From positions 1 through 23,693 of the forward strand of contig SVAQ01000013.1 in assembly GCA_015059305.1 (NCBI GenBank): a stretch of DNA of 23,693 nucleotides. The letters run 5' to 3'. The notes below the pieces were generated by a model, which worked only from the letters and a program-made list of their open reading frames with translations, did not search any database and had not been told where the DNA came from. Position 1 is the first letter of the stretch. The number at the start of each line of letters is the position of its first letter. Positions 16,351-23,536 of this stretch are shown here, piece after piece. The position numbers were made by a program, and so were the translations under genes. The DNA comes from Bacillota bacterium (GTDB taxonomy: Bacteria > Bacillota_I > Bacilli_A > RF39 > UBA660).

Positions 16351-17580
16351 TTATCTATGAACTAAAACTCGAGTTCCAATTTCTACATCATTATAAATTT
16401 CATCTGTTATTTCGGGAGGAATATTTACACAACCATGGCTCCCATTTGTTTTATATTTAGATGTACCAAAAGTTCGACGCCAACTAGCATCATGTAACCC
16501 TTCACCAGTATCAGTATATTGCATCCAATAATTAACAAATGAATCATTCATTAGATATGTATCTCTTTCTTTTTCGAAAATTGAAAACATTCCTTTGTCT
16601 GATGGCGAAGAATCTTTTCCAGTTGTTACAGGAGTCGTATAATGTAATTCATCATCATTATATAAGTATAATCTTTGTTCACCAATATCTACAATAACAA
16701 ATTTATCATTTAAATCCGCTGTATATTCAGCATTTACAAAACCAAAAGTTCGATTATTGGTCATTACAAAATACCAACCATTATATTCCCCTAAAACTCT
16801 AACCGTCTCATATTTTTGAAGTTGACCAATACATTCAGATTCCTTACTATTTCCCACACGAAAATTTAATTTTGATTTAGCATAGACAATCTTTTTAACA
16901 TCTAACTCTTCCAGGTTTAATTCTGGATAACAGTTTTGCGCTTGCTCCAATAATGATATTGTATAATCATCTAGGACATAACCTAATACACCATTGTGTT
17001 TTACCAAATACCAGCCATTATCCACTTTTGCAACAACTTCAAGTTCTGATCCTTCAGAAAAAGTAGAAATTAATTCACTATTTTTATCCGGTGATACTCG
17101 AAAATTCAAAGAATCTGTAGTTAATACTATATCTTTGCATTCCTTGTGTTCATAATCAACATCAACAATATTTCCAGTAATTCTTAAACAACGACGCGGA
17201 ACATATCCAAGTTGACCACCAAAATCTAATAAATCCCATCCATTATCACAAGATAATATTTTTTCGGCTTTACTTCCTTTGCATAAAAAACCGATTGATA
17301 AAGATGATTCAGTAGTTCCAACATATAACGGTGTATCCTTAGTTATAACAACCATTTCCTGTCTAGGTTCGTTATCACAACTTATCCAATCCAAGATCAT
17401 ACTCCCAATATTTGTAGGTGCATATTCCTGTACAATTTTATTTTTAGATTCAAAAGAATCATCATCTGGTAATAATGGTTTTGCTTGTTTAATAAACGCA
17501 TCTATATCTGCTTGACAGCCAGCACATGCCATACTATAAGCTAAAAGATGAGCTAATACTTTAATTTTTTTATTACGCAT
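16351..17580 (-). CDS. L,D-transpeptidase (YkuD) with three SH3-like domains
   Basis: 409 aa. An N-terminal export signal (about 5-21) is followed by Cys19 and Cys22. This may be a lipoprotein (CAG-C is not a standard lipobox) or a signal-anchored protein. Three bacterial SH3-like repeats, about 75-135, 150-207 and 229-287, each with an NFRV-like or LxV start and a GWxLV-GxxGYV end, probably bind the wall. The YkuD domain (about 293-408) has H363 and the S381-H-G-C384-VN active site; Cys384 is the nucleophile. The family forms L,D cross-links or attaches proteins to peptidoglycan. Single-gene unit with strong promoter (17613-17641) and terminator. Confidence 0.92.
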   Translation of the reverse strand: MRNKKIKVLAHLLAYSMACAGCQADIDAFIKQAKPLLPDDDSFESKNKIVQEYAPTNIGSMILDWISCDNEPRQEMVVITKDTPLYVGTTESSLSIGFLCKGSKAEKILSCDNGWDLLDFGGQLGYVPRRCLRITGNIVDVDYEHKECKDIVLTTDSLNFRVSPDKNSELISTFSEGSELEVVAKVDNGWYLVKHNGVLGYVLDDYTISLLEQAQNCYPELNLEELDVKKIVYAKSKLNFRVGNSKESECIGQLQKYETVRVLGEYNGWYFVMTNNRTFGFVNAEYTADLNDKFVIVDIGEQRLYLYNDDELHYTTPVTTGKDSSPSDKGMFSIFEKERDTYLMNDSFVNYWMQYTDTGEGLHDASWRRTFGTSKYKTNGSHGCVNIPPEITDEIYNDVEIGTRVLVHR

Positions 17581-17612
17581 AGCGTATGTTCTCCCCTTTT
17601 TTAATGCCGTAT

Positions 17613-17641
17613 ATAATACACCAAAAAGCTTAAAATGTCAA
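17613..17641 (-). promoter_or_regulatory. Promoter of L,D-transpeptidase gene
   Basis: -35 TTGACA (17636-17641), exactly 17 bp, -10 TATTAT (17613-17618). An AGGGGAG ribosome site sits about 10 nt before the ATG. Confidence 0.8.
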
Positions 17642-17673
17642 ATCTAGTATATTTTCGATCCTTTTTATTGCAT

Positions 17674-17712
17674 TAAAAAGCTCACAAATCTCCTTTTTCG
17701 GGAATTGTGAGC
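17674..17712 (-). terminator. Terminator of HNH nuclease gene
   Basis: Minus strand GCTCACAA (17705-17712), a 17-nt loop region with a small inner pairing, TTGTGAGC (17680-17687), then TTTTT. Its outer stem and T-run resemble the terminator at 23352-23390. Confidence 0.8.
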
Positions 17713-17731
17713 AAGTTTAAAATATAAATTT

Positions 17732-18661
17732 TTAATTGTCTTTATTACTTTTACCTAGATTACACCTATCACACAATGTCTGAAGATTACTAAGCGTTGT
17801 TTTTCCACCTTTTGAAACCGGAATTATATGATCTACGTGTAACTTTGCTCCATCTTTGGCAGTAATACCACATTTTTGGCATTTAAAATTATCTCTTTTT
17901 AATACATCATATCGCATTTCATTAGTCATGTATTTTCTTTCTCGCCTCGATGTTTCTTCATACTTTTTCCCGTTTCGCCATTGCATGTATAAATCACATA
18001 ATTCTTGATATGGGACAATTCTATTTTTTTTATAAGTATTTTTACCTGAAGCTGTAGTATAAGATACAATTACATTTATTGATACATTAAACACATTTTC
18101 TTTATATAATTTTTCTTTAATTATTCTATTTTCAATTTTATTATATTTCTTTCTCGAATAATTAATTTGTTCTAATTCGTTGTCACTAATACGTTCATCT
18201 ATTTTTGAAAACTCTTCCAAATAAGCATCATATTTTCTTTTATTTCTATAGGCATCTAAAATAAACTCTCTAATATTATCTTCATTATTTTCTATTCGAT
18301 ATAATAATATAGAATTTGCTCTAGCTCTATCATAACTTTTTCGTGAATACTCTTTCTCTATAACAACCCTTTTAATTTTACCTAGGTCTTTAAATTCATA
18401 TCTACTATTAAGTTCAATAAGCCTAGAGTATTTTTTACTAACTTTTTTTACCGTTTCATTTTCCTTTTTTACAATGTAATTAATTAAATTAGTTATTAAT
18501 ATATATAAACCTAACGAAATTAAAAAACTTATTGCAGCAATCTTTTCCTCTAAATCACTTGGAATATTAGAATTTACACATAGAAAAACTAATAAAATTA
18601 AATAATAAATAGTAAAATACGTTAAAAACCACTTTATTAAATGATTTAGCATCTTTTTCAT
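17732..18661 (-). CDS. Membrane-anchored HNH endonuclease
   Basis: 309 aa. Two N-terminal membrane helices (about 10-29 and 41-63) are followed by a long, charged, probably helical and coiled region (66-200) and a C-terminal HNH nuclease domain (about 249-306). The nuclease has a zinc ribbon (C261-x2-C264 and C297-x2-C300), the metal and catalytic pair HVDH (275-278) and Asn292. A membrane anchor on an HNH nuclease is unusual; similar architectures occur among candidate defence or DNA-uptake proteins, but I cannot name the family. AAAGGAAA precedes the ATG. Single gene with its own extended -10 promoter. Confidence 0.85.
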   Translation of the reverse strand: MKKMLNHLIKWFLTYFTIYYLILLVFLCVNSNIPSDLEEKIAAISFLISLGLYILITNLINYIVKKENETVKKVSKKYSRLIELNSRYEFKDLGKIKRVVIEKEYSRKSYDRARANSILLYRIENNEDNIREFILDAYRNKRKYDAYLEEFSKIDERISDNELEQINYSRKKYNKIENRIIKEKLYKENVFNVSINVIVSYTTASGKNTYKKNRIVPYQELCDLYMQWRNGKKYEETSRRERKYMTNEMRYDVLKRDNFKCQKCGITAKDGAKLHVDHIIPVSKGGKTTLSNLQTLCDRCNLGKSNKDN

Positions 18662-18681
18662 AGATATTTCCTTTCGAATCT

Positions 18682-18690
18682 ATTATAACA
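18682..18690 (-). promoter_or_regulatory. Extended -10 promoter of HNH gene
   Basis: Minus strand TGTTATAAT with a perfect TATAAT (18682-18687). No clear -35. A TTTAGATACCTTT motif (18714-18726) lies 27 bp upstream. Confidence 0.5.
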
Positions 18691-18713
18691 CATATCCTAT
18701 AGAGCATATTCAC

Positions 18714-18726
18714 AAAGGTATCTAAA
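18714..18726 (-). repeat. Motif TTTAGATAYCTTT, copy 1
   Basis: The 13-mer TTTAGATACCTTT (minus strand) lies just downstream of the membrane-protein gene and upstream of the HNH promoter. A second copy with one difference is at 19852-19864. It could be a shared operator; two copies are weak support. Confidence 0.3.
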
Positions 18727-18727
18727 C

Positions 18728-19786
18728 TTATTTGTCTTTTATAATATATTTATATATTATAAATATACCTATAACCCAAAAGGGAATTGAAAAAATTGCA
18801 TATAGATAATTTCCTTCCTGCTTTACAATTCCAATAGTCCAGAAGAAAAGAAAACCAAACCAAAATATTAAAAAGATTATTATATATCCCTTTAAAAACC
18901 ATTTTTCCAGCCTATAATTTTGAAAAATTCTAGATACAATTGAGCCGAAGCTACATAAACCACAACCTAAAAACGGAAAAAATATTACTTTCGATATAAA
19001 ATCTGGCAACTTAAAGAAAATGAAAATAAGAAATATACATATAATAGAAATGCCCATAATTGAAATCGTATTTTTTAGTATGTCATAAGATTTAAAAAAA
19101 TTAGTATTATCAATTACATTATTTTTAGATTTCTTTAATTTAATTTTGTATATTAAATCATATCCAATTACATAAAGCGGAAAAATACTAATTATTACTC
19201 CATAAATTTTTTGATATCCTTGTGACAATATAATACTTAATAACCCAGGCAAAAAGATTACATATACTATTGGCAATAAAAATAAATTTTCAAAATTTCC
19301 CACTGGTGAATAAAAATTTAACCAGTAACTCTTTTTTTCCTTTGGTATCCAATTTTCACTGGCTTTCCCAACAATTTTGTAAATATAATTTCGCGTTTTT
19401 AAAACATAATAATAGCAATTTTCTTCGAAATTGTTTTTATTAATATCATAATCATATGATTTTCCTTTTTTATCTAAAAAATAAAATTCATTATTATCTT
19501 TGCTACACAAATACAAAACATCTTTTTTAGGAGGTAAAATAATATTACAAAAAAACAGTATCCAACAATATAAGGAAACACTAAAGAAAAACGTACCGAA
19601 TATTATGAGTATTCCATTTTTTGATAAACAATCATATAGTGTATTTAAATTATCAATATTGAATATGCCAGAAAAATATACTAGTAGCACACCAAAAACA
19701 CCTAGAATGCTAACAATTATTAATCCTCCTGTTGAAAAAAATTTTTTCCTAATTTCTTTTCTTTTTAAATCCAAATCCACAAGCAT
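18728..19786 (-). CDS. Multi-spanning membrane protein, unknown
   Basis: About 352 aa, with roughly eight or nine hydrophobic helices (near 18-38, 58-85, 165-187, 190-210, 240-262, 265-285, 300-322, 325-348) and a hydrophilic loop at 88-150 rich in Tyr, Asn and Lys. I recognise no family or motif. The ATG at 19786 has AGGAG only two bases upstream; a GTG two codons later (19780) has better spacing and could be the true start. It has its own promoter. It sits between the HNH nuclease and the putative PBECR-type protein on the same strand; there is no evidence of co-transcription. Confidence 0.7.
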   Translation of the reverse strand: MLVDLDLKRKEIRKKFFSTGGLIIVSILGVFGVLLVYFSGIFNIDNLNTLYDCLSKNGILIIFGTFFFSVSLYCWILFFCNIILPPKKDVLYLCSKDNNEFYFLDKKGKSYDYDINKNNFEENCYYYVLKTRNYIYKIVGKASENWIPKEKKSYWLNFYSPVGNFENLFLLPIVYVIFLPGLLSIILSQGYQKIYGVIISIFPLYVIGYDLIYKIKLKKSKNNVIDNTNFFKSYDILKNTISIMGISIICIFLIFIFFKLPDFISKVIFFPFLGCGLCSFGSIVSRIFQNYRLEKWFLKGYIIIFLIFWFGFLFFWTIGIVKQEGNYLYAIFSIPFWVIGIFIIYKYIIKDK

Positions 19787-19825
19787 CGCTCCTATAATAA
19801 CTATACCATAGTTTAGTTATTTTTT

Positions 19826-19854
19826 ATTATAAACCCGTTAAGAGTGCACGTAAA
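19826..19854 (-). promoter_or_regulatory. Promoter of membrane-protein gene
   Basis: -35 TTTACG (19849-19854), 17 bp, -10 TATAAT (19826-19831). The TTTAGATATCTTT motif copy overlaps the -35 edge. Confidence 0.5.
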
Positions 19855-19864
19855 AGATATCTAA
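19852..19864 (-). repeat. Motif TTTAGATAYCTTT, copy 2
   Basis: TTTAGATATCTTT on the minus strand, one mismatch to 18714-18726, at the upstream edge of the membrane-protein promoter. Confidence 0.3.
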
Positions 19865-19903
19865 AAAGAGTCTATTACATTTACTTTTTGAATATTTTTT
19901 GTA

Positions 19904-21148
19904 TTATCTTCGTATTCCGGGATGATCTGGAACAATAAAATCGGTTTCTTCACCTAATTGTGAAAAATACTCCTTTAAATTTTTAAAGTCCATTGTATCT
20001 TGAAATGCTTCATAGGACATACAAAACAAACTGAATTGTTCCTCTTCCGAAAATACGTGTGATCCTCCGCCACCGGTTCCACCACCCTCTTCACCCATGC
20101 GATATACACCTTTTACTATTGCTGGAGTTGAACCTTTAAACAATTCTTTTTTTCCAGAAGCACTATCTATTATTAATGTTTCTATGTACTTATCACTTTG
20201 ATTTTGTACACTTCCAAAATATGCCCATGGATATTTTCTAAAACACTCAGCACGTGATATCATAGCAGTATTACTATTTGAATTAACTGCTAATTTTTTA
20301 CCATTTTGTAGTTTAGCAACAAGCGATACCTTTTCAAATGGCCCATATTTTAAAAACGCTTGAGATTTTGCTCTAATTTTATGATAGTTTAAAAGTCTAC
20401 TTTGCGTATCATTACCGAATTGATTATTTACCAATTCAAAACTGCCATTTACTATTCTTTTTAAAAAATCTTCACTATATTGCAATAAATCATTATTACC
20501 ATCCAAATCTCTAACAATCCACTCCAATATTTCAACAGAATTCATATGGTTGTTTCCTGTTAATCTGATAAAATCTGGATTTGTTCTTAATTGATTAGCG
20601 GTTACACCTAATAAATGTAATAATTGTTCTTCTTTTATTGTAAATTCTAGGTAATCACTATTATCAGGACTATTAGTTGTTAATTCAGCCACCAATTTTA
20701 TATCATGATAAACCTTATAATATGCTAGAATTGCCTCTCTCATGAGCATTAGTGTCTTTTCAACGTCCTGTTGAATCATACCAATACTACTTTTCGGATA
20801 TTGCAAATATGTTCCATTACTTCTTGTTGGCTCTTTTAATTTATTATAATATTTATCTGCAATTTTATCATTCTTACCATCAGGAATTAATAAAGAATTA
20901 TATTTTTGTTTTACAAATTGTAAATATACTCCTATTAATTCTTCAAAAGTTGCTCCATTGCTATATTTATCATCTTTAATCAAAGCATAATAGTAACTAT
21001 TATCATTCAAAACACTTATTACATCGCTTATCGAGTTATTAATTAACATGTATTCTATATCAAAAATTCCCTTAGAATATAATTCACTATTTAACATGGA
21101 AATTACATTTCTAAAATCCACAATTTCTTCTAACTGAATTTTGTTCAT
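19904..21148 (-). CDS. Putative PBECR4-like nuclease-fold protein
   Basis: 414 aa, no signal or membrane segment. Residues about 150-350 resemble the PBECR4 group of the barnase/EndoU/colicin/RelE-like fold: a strand with YLEFTIKEEQLLHLLGV, then LLNYHKIRAKSQAFLKYGPFE, later TLIIDSASG-KELFKG and GVYRM. This call is from memory of the family pattern and is unverified. The N-terminal 145 residues are helical and may pack on it. A Gly-rich linker (355-363, GGGTGGGGS) joins a C-terminal 50-residue piece. Such folds occur in toxins and phage or mobile-element nucleases. ATAGGAG precedes the ATG; a TGCTATAAT promoter lies at 21168-21176. Confidence 0.55.
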   Translation of the reverse strand: MNKIQLEEIVDFRNVISMLNSELYSKGIFDIEYMLINNSISDVISVLNDNSYYYALIKDDKYSNGATFEELIGVYLQFVKQKYNSLLIPDGKNDKIADKYYNKLKEPTRSNGTYLQYPKSSIGMIQQDVEKTLMLMREAILAYYKVYHDIKLVAELTTNSPDNSDYLEFTIKEEQLLHLLGVTANQLRTNPDFIRLTGNNHMNSVEILEWIVRDLDGNNDLLQYSEDFLKRIVNGSFELVNNQFGNDTQSRLLNYHKIRAKSQAFLKYGPFEKVSLVAKLQNGKKLAVNSNSNTAMISRAECFRKYPWAYFGSVQNQSDKYIETLIIDSASGKKELFKGSTPAIVKGVYRMGEEGGGTGGGGSHVFSEEEQFSLFCMSYEAFQDTMDFKNLKEYFSQLGEETDFIVPDHPGIRR

Positions 21149-21167
21149 TTTATCAACTCCTATTTTA

Positions 21168-21176
21168 ATTATAGCA
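21168..21176 (-). promoter_or_regulatory. Extended -10 promoter of PBECR4-like gene
   Basis: Minus strand TGCTATAAT (TATAAT at 21168-21173). No good -35. Confidence 0.55.
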
Positions 21177-21267
21177 TAATTTAATCCCCTTTAACCGACT
21201 TCATTTTAGCAACGTACACAATTTTATAGAAACTCCAACTTAAATTTTCTTAATAACAAATACAAAT

Positions 21268-21291
21268 CGTATATAAAAACTTATGTAAAAA
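21268..21291 (-). repeat. YGTATGTAAAAA repeat, group D (two degenerate copies)
   Basis: On the plus strand, CGTATATAAAAA followed directly by CTTATGTAAAAA, a 12-bp tandem. It directly follows (in the minus direction) the hairpin at 21287-21310 and belongs to the same family as the copies near 22565-22604, 23291-23313 and 23537-23562. Confidence 0.45.
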
Positions 21292-21310
21292 GCAGTCATC
21301 ACGACTGCTT
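21287..21310 (-). terminator. Terminator of the 21331-22497 gene
   Basis: Minus strand AAGCAGTC, loop GTGAT, GACTGCTT, then TTT and ACATAAG. The stem is strong but the T-run is short. Confidence 0.6.
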
Positions 21311-21330
21311 GTAAAATCAAAATATTGGGA

Positions 21331-22497
21331 TTACTCTTTAATTAAAACATCTGGATATTCACTTGCTACTTTATCTGCAGAAATCAAATTATTCTCTAAT
21401 GCCGATTTAAGAGTCATTACTTTATTATCTATCATAAATTTAATCATTAATTTATCACTTTTAATGCAACTCAAATAATATTTATTACTATTATTTTCAT
21501 AAATCAATTCTAATGCTTCGGCACAGGTTTCCGTATAATCTAAAATACTATAAAATATAACATCCGTTTCTCTCTCAATTATTTTTCTTAAATCAATTCC
21601 ATTTGATATTGAATAATAACAACCTTTTTCACTTTTAGGCAATACTCTTCTACCATCACTCCATACTTCAACCGTATCAATTAGTTTGTTATCATTGTAC
21701 ATTTCAATATCAAACCCATGACCGTCACTTAAGCAAACATCACCATATTTTTTAGCACTTGATATTGCATCTAATATTTCTTTAATCTTGTCAGAATCTT
21801 TAATTACACTTAATTCTTTTTCACCAGATTTTATAACAATCTTATTTGTTTCGTTTATTTTATTTATAGTTGATGTCGGCAAAGAGTTACTATTTTGATT
21901 CACATTATTGGTTACGCATTTATCAGTTAGAGATTTCATATCAATATCATTATTTTCAGTATGAATATAAATAGTAGGAATTACTGGACTTGAAAATGTT
22001 TGATAAACAGAAAATTTCTTACTAAAGTATTCTTCAAAATTATTCATTACTTCAGCTTCATAAGTTCCATTTTTAGGAAAAATTATAAGATACATATTTT
22101 CTTTATGCTTACTTGCATACTTACCTTTAAATATTTCTATTTTATCTGGATTTATATTTTTTATATCAGATAAAGGAATATCAATAAGGTTGTCTTGTTC
22201 TGTTAATAAATAACCACCTAATTCATTTTCTAAGCATGAAACAACTTCTTTAATTTGTTGTTCTGCCTCAACATAAGTATTAACCTTTCCACCAACTTGA
22301 AGTCCTAAAATTCTAAGTTCCCACCCATCTTCATATCCTGTTGATGATTTTTCGTTTATCCTATGTATTTTTGTATATTTATATAATATTGCTTTATATT
22401 CTACTGAACCACCATCTTTTAATCTGATAGGTACTGGTATTAACATTAGGATAAAAATAACTATTGCAATAATTAAAATTATATTTTTCTTTTTCAT
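21331..22497 (-). CDS. Membrane-anchored protein with DUF4358-like region
   Basis: 388 aa from the ATG at 22497, which has AGGAGG; upstream in-frame starts to 22608 lack a site. One N-terminal helix (about 5-20) precedes VPIRLKDGGSVEYKAILYK, a motif common in small clostridial exported proteins. Residues about 80-190 resemble DUF4358 (a dense alternation of strands with PLSDIKNINPDKIEIFKGKYA), a linker (200-225) follows, and then a domain with DGHGFDIEMYNDN and SNGIDLRKIIERE. The last 60 residues end in a TLKSALENNLISADKV helix-turn seen in clostridial proteins. It probably faces outside; the function is unknown. Confidence 0.7.
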   Translation of the reverse strand: MKKKNIILIIAIVIFILMLIPVPIRLKDGGSVEYKAILYKYTKIHRINEKSSTGYEDGWELRILGLQVGGKVNTYVEAEQQIKEVVSCLENELGGYLLTEQDNLIDIPLSDIKNINPDKIEIFKGKYASKHKENMYLIIFPKNGTYEAEVMNNFEEYFSKKFSVYQTFSSPVIPTIYIHTENNDIDMKSLTDKCVTNNVNQNSNSLPTSTINKINETNKIVIKSGEKELSVIKDSDKIKEILDAISSAKKYGDVCLSDGHGFDIEMYNDNKLIDTVEVWSDGRRVLPKSEKGCYYSISNGIDLRKIIERETDVIFYSILDYTETCAEALELIYENNSNKYYLSCIKSDKLMIKFMIDNKVMTLKSALENNLISADKVASEYPDVLIKE

Positions 22498-22515
22498 AAG
22501 TCCTCCTATAATTTT

Positions 22516-22521
22516 ATTATA
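22516..22521 (-). promoter_or_regulatory. -10 element of the 21331-22497 gene
   Basis: Perfect TATAAT on the minus strand, about 12 nt before the ribosome site; no convincing -35. Confidence 0.4.
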
Positions 22522-22563
22522 CATAATTGCTTTCCGATATAATGCTTCTGAAAAAAAAAGAAA

Positions 22564-22604
22564 ATGTATGTAGACGCACTTGTTGCATAAAACGTATGTA
22601 AAAA
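22564..22604 (-). repeat. YGTATGTAAAAA repeats, group A
   Basis: Two copies on the plus strand: TGTATGTAGACG at 22565-22576 and CGTATGTAAAAA at 22593-22604, 28 bp apart. They lie between the PH-domain gene and the promoter of the next gene. Confidence 0.5.
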
Positions 22605-22635
22605 GCATTAATTATAATTAGATAAATTGTAATTT
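22594..22635 (-). repeat. 3'-flank repeat, copy 1
   Basis: 42 bp starting 3 nt beyond the stop of the PH-domain gene. It matches 23551-23602, which has a 10-bp insertion, and shares an identical TTAGATAAATTGTAATTT block. In the minus direction it reads as an A/T-rich dyad followed by TTTTTACATACG, so it may act as a weak terminator. Confidence 0.6.
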
Positions 22636-22638
22636 AAA

Positions 22639-23118
22639 TTACTTTTTCTTATTCTTTATGCCATTTATCAAAGTTCCTTTTATACCATTTTCAAGAACTC
22701 CTTTTACTGTATCTCTAGTATTTAAACCTAAAGTATCATCAACTAAATCAATAGCTTCACTTATTTTTTTTGAGCCTCTTTTTGAAATTGTTGTTCCAGT
22801 TAAAGTATCAATTATTTTAGTAATTATTTTCTTCGCTTCTAACATTCCAGTTGCATAAATAGAAAAATTTTTATCTAATGTTTGAACCTGTAATTCGTTC
22901 AGCTTTTGTTTAATTTGTACAGAATCGTTATAAACTTTTATTTTATCCAATGGTATAATATCTATTAATTCTTTTGTTTTTTTTATAAAACCTTTTTGTT
23001 TCTCAAAAATCATCTTTTTTGAAGTTAATGTAAATTCAACATCTATATAATTTTTGTTGTATCCAACTTTACCTTCATATAATATTACTTCATCATTATC
23101 TATTTCATAATTGTTCAT
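22639..23118 (-). CDS. Bacterial PH-like (GRAM-type) domain protein
   Basis: 159 aa from the ATG at 23118, chosen for its GGAGG site 8 nt upstream; earlier in-frame ATGs overlap that site. Residues about 5-95 look like a bacterial PH domain: VILYEGKVGYNKNYI, FTLTSKKMIFEK, KGFIKKTKELIDIIPLDKIK and a closing helix with MLEAKKIITKII. The last 60 residues are basic and amphipathic, ending in NGIKNKKK, and could bind membrane or nucleic acid. There is no signal peptide. The exact role is unknown. The 5' leader carries a striking palindrome (23142-23167). Confidence 0.65.
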   Translation of the reverse strand: MNNYEIDNDEVILYEGKVGYNKNYIDVEFTLTSKKMIFEKQKGFIKKTKELIDIIPLDKIKVYNDSVQIKQKLNELQVQTLDKNFSIYATGMLEAKKIITKIIDTLTGTTISKRGSKKISEAIDLVDDTLGLNTRDTVKGVLENGIKGTLINGIKNKKK

Positions 23119-23141
23119 AACTAAAGCCTCCATATACACTG

Positions 23142-23167
23142 TTTGTAAAATTCGCGAATTTCACAAA
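23142..23167. promoter_or_regulatory. 26-bp near-perfect palindrome in the leader of the PH-domain gene
   Basis: Half-site TTTGTRAAATTCG, centred on CG at 23154/23155, with 12 of 13 symmetric pairs. It lies between the predicted +1 (about 23183) and the ribosome site, so it could be an operator that blocks elongation or an RNA hairpin in the leader. Confidence 0.6.
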
Positions 23168-23189
23168 TTACTATTTGTCTTTCAGTTCT

Positions 23190-23198
23190 ATTATACCA
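23190..23198 (-). promoter_or_regulatory. Extended -10 promoter of PH-domain gene
   Basis: Minus strand TGGTATAAT, with a perfect TATAAT at 23190-23195. There is no -35 at standard spacing; a TTGAAA lies only about 7 bp upstream. Confidence 0.55.
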
Positions 23199-23290
23199 TA
23201 TTTCAATGTATATTTTTTATTGTCTTGCTAACGTAATATAACTTATATTCTTCTTTTAATCCTTTATTTTTATATTTGGGAAATAAAAAA

Positions 23291-23313
23291 ATGTATGTAA
23301 TTTGTATGTAAAG
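23291..23313 (-). repeat. YGTATGTAAAAA repeats, group C (tandem)
   Basis: Two plus-strand copies, TGTATGTAATT and TGTATGTAAAG, 11 bp apart, about 40 bp beyond the SEC-C terminator. Confidence 0.55.
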
Positions 23314-23351
23314 ACACTTTTGGTAAAAAAAATACAACTATTCAAAAGAAG

Positions 23352-23390
23352 AAAAAGCCCGCAAGCCTTTATTTACAGGGCTTTGCGAGC
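23352..23390 (-). terminator. Strong terminator after the SEC-C fragment
   Basis: Minus strand GCTCGCAAAGCC (23379-23390), 11-nt loop, GGCTTGCGGGC (23357-23367), then TTTTT. The arms pair with one U-G and one bulged A. It begins at the base of the TAG stop. Confidence 0.85.
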
Positions 23391-23482
23391 TATTTACCAC
23401 AACATTGTTTATATTTCTTACCACTTCCACATGGTGTAAAATCTGCAATTTTTCTGCAGTTTTTACAAAAATTTTGCGGAAA
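23390..23482 (-). pseudogene. Orphan SEC-C motif, probable 3' end of secA
   Basis: A 30-codon frame bounded upstream by TAA (23483-23485) and with no start codon. It ends in TPCGSGKKYKQCCGK and TAG. This is the zinc-binding SEC-C motif normally found at the C-terminus of SecA (usual form CPCGSGKKYKxCCG); here the first Cys is Thr. It binds SecB or ribosomes in SecA, but this fragment is not expected to be expressed. It lies upstream of prfB on the same strand, the order seen in Bacillus (secA-prfB). No SecA sequence precedes it within the window. It could also be the tail of another SEC-C protein. Confidence 0.6.
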
Positions 23483-23536
23483 TTACAAAGAATTTGTATT
23501 TTCTACAACTAAAATTTAAACACCAAATTCTACAGA

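Noticed and set aside
17674..17712. CRISPR-like or attC repeat
   Set aside because: A single hairpin with a T-run just beyond the HNH stop is explained as a terminator; no repeat-spacer array exists anywhere in the window.
23440..23460. Small inverted repeat CTGCA...TGCAG in the SEC-C fragment
   Set aside because: Five-base arms in A/T-rich DNA; too short to call a site.
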